Of a stretch of DNA of 15,222 nucleotides, positions 7,670-15,222 are shown in pieces. Positions within the stretch are counted from its first letter, which is position 1. Every line of letters starts with the position of its first letter. The DNA is from JAYEJW01 sp034716535 (GTDB lineage: Bacteria > Pseudomonadota > Gammaproteobacteria > Chromatiales > Chromatiaceae), in the NCBI GenBank assembly GCA_034716535.1, contig JAYEJW010000125.1:1-15222 (forward strand). The letters run 5' to 3'. The notes under the pieces were generated by a model. It was given only the letters and a program-made list of their open reading frames with translations, had not been told where the DNA came from and did not search any database. The translations under genes and the position numbers were made by a program.

Positions 7670-8773
7670 TCACTCTTCCCGGTTCGGTTGCCCGTGCCGT
7701 TCCTGTAGAGCGGTCTGGATCTTGATCAACTCCATGACATTGTCGAGATTGACAATACCCGCCAGCCGGCCGGCTTCGGTCACGGACAGCAGCCGGCACC
7801 GGCAGCTCTGTAGCCGCTCCAGCACCTTTTCGAGGGGCTCGTCGATGTCGGCACTCTGAACCTCCCGCTCCATCCAGTCACCAACCCGGGCCTGTTCTCC
7901 CTTTGCCTGCAGTCCTTTCAACAGGTCATTCTGACCAAGCACCCCGACCATGACCGCATCCACTAGCACCGGGAATTCTTTCTGGCTGCCGACCAGGGTC
8001 AGCTCGACGGCGCGGGACAGGGGATCGTCGGGTGATAAGACTTGAAAATCGCTCAACATGGCCCGACCCACGACCGTGCCGGACAGGGTTAACCTGACCT
8101 GCTCCGACCCCGCCTCGGCCGCGGCTCCGATCCACACAAATAGTGCGATGAAGATCAGGAAGGGGTTGTAGAACAGCCCCATGAAACCCAGCCACAGGGC
8201 AAGTCCCTGCCCCACGCTGGCGGCCACCCGGGTTGCCCGAACACGATCCGTACGCATGGCCAGCGCCGCCCGCAGCACCCGCCCGCCGTCCATGGGGAAG
8301 GCCGGCAGCAGGTTGAAGACGGTGAGCATAATGTTGATCACCATCAGCCGTTCCGGAAACGGTCCGCCGGTAAGGCTGAGCTGCTCCACCGGCACCAGCG
8401 CGTTGCTCACCGAGAGCCACAGCAAAAGCCCAAGCGCGATCACCAGGTTGACTGCCGGCCCCGCCAGCGCCACGGCGATCTCCTGTTTCGGGTCATCCGG
8501 CATGCGCTCCATGGCGGCGACGCCGCCGATGGGCAACAGCGTGATGTGCCGGGTACGTATGCCGTAACGCCGCGCGGTCAGCGCGTGTCCTAACTCGTGC
8601 AGCAACACGCAGGCGAACAGCGCCAGGATAAAACCGATGCCGCTGATGACAGCGGCCAAGCTGCCCTCCACCTGCCAGTAACTCAAGCCAATCCAGGCGA
8701 TGAGAATAAAGAAGGTAGCATGGACGTAGATATCGATGCCCGCGATGCGGGTGAATTTCCAGGACCATTTCAT
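7670..8773 (-). CDS. Site-2 protease (M50 family) with two C-terminal CBS domains
   Basis: A 367-residue membrane zinc metalloprotease of the SpoIVFB-like M50B subgroup. HELGH (59-63) gives the two zinc histidines and catalytic glutamate. NLLPAFPMDGGRVLRA (154-169) supplies the third zinc ligand, D162. Hydrophobic segments occur at about 15-35, 40-65, 100-122, 143-160 and 185-222. Two CBS domains follow at about 238-290 and 297-350; in this family they bind adenine nucleotides and are thought to regulate cleavage. Such proteins cut membrane-embedded substrates, often anti-sigma factors or other regulators; no obvious substrate gene is present. It begins 44 bases after the activase fusion and is probably cotranscribed with it. 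The ribosome site is weak. An out-of-frame ATG 7 bases upstream (8780) opens only an overlapping spurious frame. Confidence 0.93.
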   Translation of the reverse strand: MKWSWKFTRIAGIDIYVHATFFILIAWIGLSYWQVEGSLAAVISGIGFILALFACVLLHELGHALTARRYGIRTRHITLLPIGGVAAMERMPDDPKQEIAVALAGPAVNLVIALGLLLWLSVSNALVPVEQLSLTGGPFPERLMVINIMLTVFNLLPAFPMDGGRVLRAALAMRTDRVRATRVAASVGQGLALWLGFMGLFYNPFLIFIALFVWIGAAAEAGSEQVRLTLSGTVVGRAMLSDFQVLSPDDPLSRAVELTLVGSQKEFPVLVDAVMVGVLGQNDLLKGLQAKGEQARVGDWMEREVQSADIDEPLEKVLERLQSCRCRLLSVTEAGRLAGIVNLDNVMELIKIQTALQERHGQPNREE

Positions 8774-8817
8774 TTTTCATCTGCCCGTTCATGGGCTCGT
8801 TTCGCCAACATGACTGG

Positions 8818-11800
8818 CTACCCGACCCCACGCCCCTTGGCGGGCTCAGGCTCAGTCGCGGCCCGGACTGGGTCCAGGCCATCCGGCCCCATGGCCTTGA
8901 GCAGCGCCAGGGCGAGGAGTTCTTCGTCGACATCCCCATCGGCGGAAAAGAGGTGTTGGACGCGCCCCCGCCCCGCGGCGCGGATGATCGCCGGGGTGAG
9001 CACCTCACCCATGGTGGATACCATGCAGCCGTTGGGCGCGACGTTGAGGACGAGGTCCGCGCCTCTGCGCAGCTCACCGATCGCCTCCCCCACATAGGTG
9101 ATGATCTCGCCGGAAGGGCGTAGGGTGGGGATGAGTTCGCGGGTGAGCCCCAGTACCCGCCTCACAGGAAGGGGCAGGGGGAGGCCGGCGGCGGCATAGA
9201 GCGGCCGGGCCACCAGATGGCGGAGGATGAGTTGGAGGATGCGGGTCGCCCGGATGCGACGGCGCGCGGCATGCGCCCCCTCTTTCTTGTCAGCGCTCTT
9301 CAGGCGCTCCAACGGCTCGCATTCCATCTCCACGACTACTTCGAGGAGAAACTCCAGATAGCTCCAGACCGGCGTGTATTCCAGCGCGAAACGGCGAAAA
9401 CCCAGGTAGGCGAGAAGGATGCGAAAGATGTCCTCGGCCTGGGCCGCGCGCATGTACGCCTCGCCCGTCAGGGCAATGGTGAAACGCGGGCTTGCGGGCT
9501 CGCGTCCGGCGAGCCAGGTGGCGGTAAAGCGCCGCAGGGGCTCGACCAGCTCCCTGCCGGTGATGCCGTAGGCAAAATACTTGATAAGTGGGGCAAGGTA
9601 AGGCGCGTCGCCGAGTCGGTGCAGCAGCGCGCGGGAGAGCGGCCCTGGGCCATGGAAGCTTTCCTGGGCGCGATAGAGCGATTCCTTGAGTGCCCGAAAG
9701 TCGGCGAGAAAACGCTGGTATTCGTCCTCATCCCGGCACCGCGCGCCGCCGGTGAAGAGCAGGGACTGAAGGACTCCATGCAGCACCGCGCCCTGTTGCG
9801 CGCGGACGAGCGCCCATTCCTCCACGCCGACCTCATAGCCTTGGCTCTCTCGGCCGATGAGGAACCGCAGCAGGCCGGCACCGGGCACGACCGGGCAGGG
9901 GGGCTCTCCACTCTCTTCGCCCGCTGCCACCGCCAGGCGGTTCTTGTAAGCCAGTAGACGGTGAACGTCCGCATACTGGCCCTGACGACAGGGACCGCTG
10001 CCCGCATTGTCGAAGTAGAGCAGCCGGCTCTTACCCCTCAACTGTGGGTCACCGGCGGCGCGCCGGCGGTTGAAGTCCGCCACCGCCCGTTCCAGATCCC
10101 CGTATACCGCCGCCAATGGTGCACACACCGCATCGCCCGCGCTGCGCCGACCCTGGCGCACCAGCCGCTGGAGGTCGAAGTCCTCTCCATAGTTGTCTAT
10201 GCAGGTGTAGCCCGCTCCGCGCAGGGCGGCGGTGATCGCCCGGTTGTCCCCGAGGGTGGGGAGATAGATGACGTCACGCCCGCGGTCGATCGGCCCGGTG
10301 TTGACCAGCTCCTCCAGGGTGCGGATCTCGAAAGGCCTTTTTCCCCCACCGGGCCTGGGCCCGGTGGGGCCGAGCTCGAGTTGCTTGACGTAGGTGTTGA
10401 TGCGGTTTTCCAGGTGCGCGAGCTCACGGATCACTGCATCCGACTGGATGAGCAGGAAGGGACGCTGCTTCATGATCTCGGCAATGAGCGGCAAAGTGAC
10501 GCTGTCCGGCCCGCAGCTGAAAGTGGATACCTGCACCACCGGCAGGAGCGCGGTGCCGGTCTCGATGCGGCGGAACAGCTCACGCAGTCTTGCATGGCGT
10601 AGCCGCTCGTGCAGTTGGCGACGGGCCACGGCATCGAGGAGGCTGACCATGAAATGGGGATTACGCCAATAGATGTGCCCGTAGTTCTCGTTGAGATCGA
10701 GGTCCAGCACATAGGAGGGCAAAACCACCATGTGCTTGTCGCGCAGGAGGCGGCGCACATGGCTGTCGAAGATGCCGGGATTGAGGATGTATTCACGGCC
10801 CAGGGCCAGCGCCACGGGGATGCCCGCGGCCAGTGCCTCCTCCGCGCACGATGCGGCCAGGTCGGCCGTTTCGGTGCGCAGACGATGGTGATCGAGGATG
10901 GCGCCGGCGATGGCCTCGCGCAGAGTCCCCCGCGAAGGCAGCAGTCCGTAGTGGCGGAAAACCGGCTGGAGCCGCTCCTGCAGCTGCAGCCGCAGCGCCT
11001 CGGCATCCAGGCTGGAGAGATCGACATTGAAAAGAAAAAAGCGCGCCTCGGGATGGGCGATCCGCGCCAGGTTCATGGCCACCGCCACGCCGCCCTGATT
11101 CAGGGTGCAGGTGCGTCCCAGGCTCGTGCGGTCGGTGGGCAGGAATTCGATCTGGGGCGCGAGGACGAGCCCATGGGGCTCCCCGGCGAGGCGCCGGAAC
11201 TGCCCCACCGCGCCCATCTGCGGGGCGCAGGCATCGACGTTGAAAAGCGGCTGCGCCTCACGCACATCGCTCTCGCGCACATCGTCCACATGCACGGGCA
11301 CCCCGAGATTTTCGAACAGACGCGCGAGGAGATAGGCCCACTCCGAGACCGCGAAGCTGCGCGGGATGATCAGGCGCCGGGGGTCATCGCTGCGGGGTTG
11401 ATGGCGGTCGACGAAATCCCAGATCTCCTTGTAGGTGTCGCGCACCGGGGGTGCGGTGTCGTCCTTTTTCTTCGCCAGCAGCTCGTTGATGGCGCTGCAG
11501 CCGCCGAGGGTGAAAGAGACGAGCTTGCGTCCGTCGCCACCCCGGCAGGTGAGCAGGCTGCGGTTGCAGCAGGCGGACTTGTCCTCGCAGGCCGCGCCGT
11601 GGCATTGCACGATGCGTTTTTCGAACAGGGCATCGAGGAAGCGGCCAAGGACAGTTGGGACCTCCCCCGCAGGCGCCGTCTGCTTCAGGGTGTGGACGAG
11701 ACCGAAGCAGGCGCGGTGACCGGGATGGGGCGGCACCAGGGCATAGGCCGGCGCATCCAGATAGGTCTGCAGACGGTGGGTGACAGCCACCGGCAGGGGG

Positions 11801-13647
11801 TCGGAGCACATGGTCTGACCGTGCAGGAGCACCACCGCCCTGGGCGGCAGCTCGAGTTGAGACCAGAGGGTGCGCGCCATGTTTTCGACGATGGCCCAGT
11901 TGGCGGAGGCGAGGATCTCGCCGCGCGCCACCCCTTCCATCTGCAAGCGCCGCGCGTTCTCCATGAGGAACACGGCGCAGGTGGCATTGATGGCCCAGCC
12001 CCGCGGCGCCAGATAGGCCTCGCGGCAGGCCGCGCCGACATCCGACATGTCGAACATGGCCGTGAGCGTGTCCATGAGGCTGCCCGTGCCGGCAGAGCAT
12101 TTCAGATTCATGGCGTTTCCGTAGAGCTCGGCCTCCTTAAGGGCAATGGTGGAGATCTTGGTGTCCTCGCCACCGATGTCCACGAGGATGCAGAAGTCCT
12201 CGTCGACACCTTTGACCCCGGCGGCCTTGAGCCGGTTGACATGCCGTCGGGCGAGGGTGAGGGAGCCCCGCGCATGGGCATAGTTCTCCACCAGCACGAA
12301 TACCCGCCCCAGAAGCTCGGGGTAGATGTGCTCCAGGGCCTCTCGAACCTGATAGCGACCGGAGCCGGTAATGCCAACGCCACGCACCGGCAGCGTGCCG
12401 GCCCCCGCCTCGAGCAACTCGCGGAAGACCCTTTTCACCGTCGCGATGGTGTCGCCGGCGTTGTTGTAGGTCCGAAGCCAGCGGATCTCACCGCTGTCCG
12501 CGTCGGCCAGCACCGCCTTGGCCATGGTCGAGCCGACGTCGAGGGCGACGAAAACGGGGCGATCCCCGGGGGGCGAGCCCCGCGGCAAGAGGGGATCAGG
12601 CAGACGAACAAAGTGTTGCGCCGCCTCAAGCTCATGGCGCAGCCTCTGGAGGGACGGGTAGCTCTCGAGCGCTGGTGTGCGCAGCAATCGCTCGTTGGGG
12701 GTCGGGATGGGGCTGTCCCCCCGCGTTTCGGCGAAGCCGCGCAGGGAATCCAGCACCTGGGTATTGTCCGGATCGCAGACGATCTCGCCCACGCCCTGGG
12801 CACGCAAGACATCCTCGGCGCATTCCCGGGCGAACCGCCAGTGGAACACCCGGCCGGTGAGACAGACCTTGTCGAAGTCCGTCGGGAGCTTGCGGCAGGC
12901 CTTCAGCACCTCGGACTTGAGGGTCGTGGCGAGCGCCACCTCGATGGGGATGCCCTGGTTCTTGTCGGAGATGGTGGCCGAGGAGCTGAAGACGCCGCAG
13001 CGATCCGCACGCACCGGGGTCTCCTCGCGCAAGGCGCGCCCGGGCTCCCCGGCGTAGGCGGCGAGAAGCGGGTCCACGTCGGCGCGCGTCAGCCCGAGTT
13101 TCTGCAGCACCCGATCGAGGTTGATTCCCGAGCCGGCGCCGCAACGCGGATTGACCAGCAGCAGGTCGTCCTTGAGCTGTCCGTCTCGATCCACACCGAC
13201 GAGCAGGTAGCCCGAGGCGGAAAGATCGATAATCGCGAGCGCCTGCACCCGCCCATCTTCTTCGCGCCGCATGAGATCCCTTGCCGCAAGCCAGGCGGCG
13301 GCGGCCGGTAGGATGGTCTTGCCGCCACCCAGGATGCGCCGGACCAGTGGCGCGAGTTTTCCGGTCAGGAAGGTCGTGGCCTCAGGCGCCCGATCGAGCC
13401 CTCGCTCGAGCGCAGGGGACGCAAAGGCGGCGGCGAGGTCGGACCCGCTGGGAACAGTCGATTCCAGCCGCGCCTCCCCCCGGGCGTCGGTCGCCCGCAA
13501 GCGGATATGTCCCACCCCGGCATCAACGCAGAGCACAGTGGCCGCCGTCTCCCCCGTCGGATCGATTCGGCCGCCGGCCGGCTGCGGCCCACTGCATGCG
13601 CCGGCTCCGCCCCGCCATCTGCCGGATTTCCCTTGGCGCATGTGCAT
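8818..13647 (-). CDS. Giant acyl-CoA dehydratase activase-related protein (two BcrA/BadF ATPase modules, DUF2229, HgdB-like)
   Basis: About 1609 residues with the start at 13647; an in-frame ATG at 13671 adds eight. I prefer 13647 because GGAG lies 6 bases before it and 13671 has no such site. Residue numbers here count from 13671. Module 1 (about 44-310) is an activase-like ATPase with RCGAGSG (C177) and RCGVFSSSATISDKNQG (C225). Module 2 (about 373-665) has ALDVGSTMAK, LVDIGGEDTK, KCSAGTG (C525) and TCAVF (C565). A Cys-rich segment follows at 690-725. A DUF2229-like region runs from about 765 to 990 (PRSFAVSEW, NVDACAPQMG). The remainder has HgdB-like motifs, STFSCGPDS (1049-1057) and NVAPNGCM (1543-1550). 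Relatives use ATP hydrolysis to deliver low-potential electrons to 2-hydroxyacyl-CoA dehydratases or benzoyl-CoA reductase; single-chain forms of this size have no established role that I know. Cytosolic, probably oxygen-sensitive. First gene of the minus-strand series. Confidence 0.88.
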   Translation of the reverse strand: MHMRQGKSGRWRGGAGACSGPQPAGGRIDPTGETAATVLCVDAGVGHIRLRATDARGEARLESTVPSGSDLAAAFASPALERGLDRAPEATTFLTGKLAPLVRRILGGGKTILPAAAAWLAARDLMRREEDGRVQALAIIDLSASGYLLVGVDRDGQLKDDLLLVNPRCGAGSGINLDRVLQKLGLTRADVDPLLAAYAGEPGRALREETPVRADRCGVFSSSATISDKNQGIPIEVALATTLKSEVLKACRKLPTDFDKVCLTGRVFHWRFARECAEDVLRAQGVGEIVCDPDNTQVLDSLRGFAETRGDSPIPTPNERLLRTPALESYPSLQRLRHELEAAQHFVRLPDPLLPRGSPPGDRPVFVALDVGSTMAKAVLADADSGEIRWLRTYNNAGDTIATVKRVFRELLEAGAGTLPVRGVGITGSGRYQVREALEHIYPELLGRVFVLVENYAHARGSLTLARRHVNRLKAAGVKGVDEDFCILVDIGGEDTKISTIALKEAELYGNAMNLKCSAGTGSLMDTLTAMFDMSDVGAACREAYLAPRGWAINATCAVFLMENARRLQMEGVARGEILASANWAIVENMARTLWSQLELPPRAVVLLHGQTMCSDPLPVAVTHRLQTYLDAPAYALVPPHPGHRACFGLVHTLKQTAPAGEVPTVLGRFLDALFEKRIVQCHGAACEDKSACCNRSLLTCRGGDGRKLVSFTLGGCSAINELLAKKKDDTAPPVRDTYKEIWDFVDRHQPRSDDPRRLIIPRSFAVSEWAYLLARLFENLGVPVHVDDVRESDVREAQPLFNVDACAPQMGAVGQFRRLAGEPHGLVLAPQIEFLPTDRTSLGRTCTLNQGGVAVAMNLARIAHPEARFFLFNVDLSSLDAEALRLQLQERLQPVFRHYGLLPSRGTLREAIAGAILDHHRLRTETADLAASCAEEALAAGIPVALALGREYILNPGIFDSHVRRLLRDKHMVVLPSYVLDLDLNENYGHIYWRNPHFMVSLLDAVARRQLHERLRHARLRELFRRIETGTALLPVVQVSTFSCGPDSVTLPLIAEIMKQRPFLLIQSDAVIRELAHLENRINTYVKQLELGPTGPRPGGGKRPFEIRTLEELVNTGPIDRGRDVIYLPTLGDNRAITAALRGAGYTCIDNYGEDFDLQRLVRQGRRSAGDAVCAPLAAVYGDLERAVADFNRRRAAGDPQLRGKSRLLYFDNAGSGPCRQGQYADVHRLLAYKNRLAVAAGEESGEPPCPVVPGAGLLRFLIGRESQGYEVGVEEWALVRAQQGAVLHGVLQSLLFTGGARCRDEDEYQRFLADFRALKESLYRAQESFHGPGPLSRALLHRLGDAPYLAPLIKYFAYGITGRELVEPLRRFTATWLAGREPASPRFTIALTGEAYMRAAQAEDIFRILLAYLGFRRFALEYTPVWSYLEFLLEVVVEMECEPLERLKSADKKEGAHAARRRIRATRILQLILRHLVARPLYAAAGLPLPLPVRRVLGLTRELIPTLRPSGEIITYVGEAIGELRRGADLVLNVAPNGCMVSTMGEVLTPAIIRAAGRGRVQHLFSADGDVDEELLALALLKAMGPDGLDPVRAATEPEPAKGRGVG

Positions 13648-13653
13648 CCTGTT

Positions 13654-13657
13654 CTCC
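13654..13657 (-). promoter_or_regulatory. Shine-Dalgarno site deciding the activase-fusion start
   Basis: GGAG on the minus strand, 6 bases upstream of the ATG at 13647. The earlier in-frame ATG at 13671 follows a sequence without a purine-rich site. Residues 1-43 from 13671 are low-complexity and lie ahead of the first ATPase fold, so losing eight of them costs no domain. Confidence 0.55.
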
Positions 13658-13671
13658 AGCTTGGCCTTCAT

Positions 13672-13981
13672 CGCGGGAAACGATCAGCGTTCCAGGCTCT
13701 CATTGATCAAGAATACATCCGGCCGACGGGCATAAGCTATGTGCGGACCTCACCGTTTTATCTCCGGAGCAACGGAAAATCGGGAGGATGCCCGGTACGT
13801 GCCGGGGTGTGTGGACCGATACGACAGCGCACGGCCGCCCAGCGCCATCGGCTATATTAGGCCACGGGACAAGCTGACGGGGCCGAGGCGATCTCCGCCG
13901 CCTGTGCCCGGACGGCATCACCGACTGAGAAGCCGAGGAACCTTGCCAATCACCAAAATGATCGATCGATGAGCATGAAGT
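13672..13981. other. Divergent intergenic region with candidate promoters
   Basis: This 310-base stretch separates the minus-strand series from the TelA-like gene and must hold promoters for both directions. It is more A/T-rich near its ends than its neighbours. Visible candidates are a plus-strand TATATT (13853-13858) as a -10 without a good -35, and a minus-strand TATTCT near 13710-13715, also without a clear -35. A short inverted repeat CCGGG/CCCGG with a six-base TACGTG loop lies at 13791-13806. TTGATCAA occurs near 13703-13710 and a GATCGATC palindrome at 13960-13967. None matches an operator I can name. The small open frames here (for example 13739-13972) have no recognisable protein features. 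Confidence 0.5.
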
Positions 13982-14530
13982 ATGATTGATCAGACAGAGC
14001 TCAAGACCATCGAAGCCGACCGGCTGCAAGGCAAGGCACCGGTGCGTTACCAGCAGGCCAACCCCGCGGAGCGGGCGGCGGTGGATGCCTTGATCCAGGA
14101 GATCGACCTCAACGACAGCCATTCCCTACTCTATTTCGGCGTCCCCGCCCAGCAGCAGTTGGCCGGCATCTCCGACGACATGCTGGAAGGTGTGCGCAAT
14201 AAGGACACGGGGCCTGCCGGAGAGGCCCTCAACCGGATGGTGGGCACCGTGCGGGGCTTCGAGCTGGGGGATCTTGATCCCAACCGCAAGCCCGGTTTCT
14301 TCGCCCGTCTGTTCGGCAAGACCAAGCCGGTGGCCAAGTTTCTTCAGCGCTATGAGGAGGTGCGCGATCAGATCGATGCCATCGAGGAGAGCCTGCGCAT
14401 CGCCGATGACGGACGCCGAAAACGTGCCGAGGCAGCGGCCCAGCTCGAGACGCTGGAGTCGGAGCTGCGCAGGGCCCTTGTCAGTGCCAGCGCGCGGGTG
14501 AAAGAGGGGGCCGGGACAGCGGTGAAATAG
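13982..14530 (+). CDS. TelA/KlaA-family protein, N-terminal half only
   Basis: 182 residues, roughly half the length of usual TelA-family toxic-anion-resistance proteins. Residues 33-138 match the N-terminal part of that family well: a helix ending IDLND (41-45), a YFGVPAQQQL segment (51-60), VRNKDTG (71-77), FELGDLDP (93-100), and FFARLFGK (106-113) followed by a coiled-coil helix. After about residue 140 the sequence becomes a charged, Ala/Glu/Arg-rich helix and ends. The usual C-terminal half is missing, and no remnant of it appears in other frames before the next gene starts 6 bases later. It is either a natural short form or a gene with a clean deletion. TelA proteins are linked to tellurite and other stress resistance, mechanism unclear. 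The ATG at 13982 is the first start after an in-frame TGA at 13976; its ribosome site is weak. Probably cotranscribed with the downstream permease. Confidence 0.8.
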   Translation: MIDQTELKTIEADRLQGKAPVRYQQANPAERAAVDALIQEIDLNDSHSLLYFGVPAQQQLAGISDDMLEGVRNKDTGPAGEALNRMVGTVRGFELGDLDPNRKPGFFARLFGKTKPVAKFLQRYEEVRDQIDAIEESLRIADDGRRKRAEAAAQLETLESELRRALVSASARVKEGAGTAVK

Positions 14531-14536
14531 AATACG

Positions 14537-15222
14537 ATGGAACGGTCACAGACGCCTGTCCCGCCCCGCGCCGAGGAGTCGGACCCGGCGCTTCCCCTGG
14601 CCGGACGCACTGCCGCGCTGCTGTTCCTCGGGGCCCTGTTGGCGCTAGGTTATCTGGTGTTGCGCGATTTTATCGTGCCGCTGGTCTGGGCGGGCATCCT
14701 GACCTACGTATCCTGGCCGCTCTACCGGTGGCTTCATCACCCCGTCGGCCTGCGGACCAATCTCAGCGCCCTGCTGATGACGCTGCTGATCGCCATCCTG
14801 ATTGTGCTGCCGCTGCTGTTCGGTGGCGCGCTGCTGGCCGATGAGTTCGCTGATGCCTACCAAAACGTCCGTGAATGGCTGGGATCGGGATCGCCGCAAT
14901 TGCCGGAGGCTTTGCTGCACATCCCCTGGCTCGGGGAACGGCTGCAGGAACTGCTGGAGCGGGTGGTGGCCGAGCCTGAGGTGATTCGCTCCTGGCTGGC
15001 CGAGGACGCCGGCCAGTGGCTGCAACGGGTCCGGGAGATACTCGGCGCCATCGGCCGCAACGCCTTCAAGCTGGGCATTGCCCTGCTGGCCCTCTTCTTC
15101 TTCCTGCGCGATGGGGAGCGCTTGGTGGCGCAGATGCGGTCGGTCCTGCAACGGTGGCTGGGGAGGGGTGCTCAGGAGTACTGGCGCTCCATGGCAGACA
15201 CAACCCGTGGTGTGGTATTCGG
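14537..15222 (+). CDS. AI-2E family transporter/permease, 5' part (runs off window)
   Basis: 228 codons are present, open to the right edge; family members are usually 340-400 residues. From the ATG at 14537 the protein shows hydrophobic segments at about 25-42, 44-64, 77-101 and 177-190. The early pair carries FIVPLVWAGILTYVSWPLYRWL-like residues (45-66), with the SWPLYRWL element (59-66) typical of the AI-2E/PerM/YdiK family. The soluble region between segments 3 and 4 (about 103-170), which ends in amphipathic helices, also fits. The family exports or conducts small solutes; named members include TqsA (autoinducer-2) and Na+/H+ antiporters, and substrates vary, so none is assigned here. 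It starts 6 bases after the TelA-like gene, implying one transcript. The ribosome site is poor, suggesting coupling to the upstream gene. Confidence 0.88.
   Translation, partial: MERSQTPVPPRAEESDPALPLAGRTAALLFLGALLALGYLVLRDFIVPLVWAGILTYVSWPLYRWLHHPVGLRTNLSALLMTLLIAILIVLPLLFGGALLADEFADAYQNVREWLGSGSPQLPEALLHIPWLGERLQELLERVVAEPEVIRSWLAEDAGQWLQRVREILGAIGRNAFKLGIALLALFFFLRDGERLVAQMRSVLQRWLGRGAQEYWRSMADTTRGVVF

Noticed and set aside
10609..13311. 900-codon plus-strand open frame
   Set aside because: It lies fully antisense to the activase fusion, is rich in His/Gln/Arg/Gly, and shows no domain motif; long antisense frames are expected at this G+C content.
13700..13715. FNR/Anr-like site around TTGATCAA
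   Set aside because: The half-sites are directly joined, whereas an FNR box needs a four-base spacer between TTGAT and ATCAA.
13791..13806. Inverted repeat CCCGG/CCGGG as a terminator
   Set aside because: The stem is only five base pairs and no T-run follows on either strand.
13739..13972. 77-codon open frame in the divergent intergenic region
   Set aside because: Composition is unlike a conserved protein, there is no ribosome site, and it fills the space needed for promoters.

Overview
The window is about two-thirds G+C and densely coding. Gene family make-up (a TelA relative, an AI-2E transporter, a Rhodobacter-type PmtA and a BcrA/BadF-type activase) suggests a proteobacterium, most likely a gammaproteobacterium of the sulfur-oxidiser/purple-sulfur kind. 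That placement is inference: there is no rRNA or marker gene here. I see no tRNA, rRNA, CRISPR array, insertion sequence or integrase.

Layout. Positions 1-138 are non-coding and carry a degenerate tandem repeat. From 13647 down to 139 seven genes lie on the minus strand in a tight series. In order of transcription they are: a giant 1609-residue protein with two activase-type ATPase modules, DUF2229 and a 2-hydroxyacyl-CoA dehydratase-like region; a membrane site-2 protease with two CBS domains; a VTT/TVP38-type membrane protein; a six-hairpin glycoside-hydrolase-like protein; a GT4 glycosyltransferase; an 819-residue fusion of an alkaline-phosphatase-superfamily phosphodiesterase with an endonuclease/exonuclease/phosphatase (EEP) domain; and a PmtA-type phospholipid N-methyltransferase. 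The VTT, hydrolase, glycosyltransferase and fusion genes overlap stop-to-start (TGATG, ATGA, GTGA), so they are almost certainly one translationally coupled unit. The other junctions have gaps of 41, 44 and 119 bases.

A 310-base divergent intergenic region (13672-13981) separates this block from two plus-strand genes: a protein matching only the N-terminal half of the TelA toxic-anion-resistance family, and an AI-2E family permease that runs off the right edge.

How the genes may work together. The glycosyltransferase resembles diacylglycerol glycosyltransferases, the VTT protein belongs to a lipid-handling superfamily, PmtA methylates phosphatidylethanolamine, and the phosphodiesterase/EEP fusion could cleave phosphoester headgroups. 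Together they suggest a membrane-lipid or glycolipid remodelling cluster. This is inference from gene content. The giant activase fusion upstream is a redox ATP-dependent enzyme whose substrate cannot be read from the sequence; its two ATPase modules each keep the cysteine pair used by classical activases to hold a shared [4Fe-4S] cluster.
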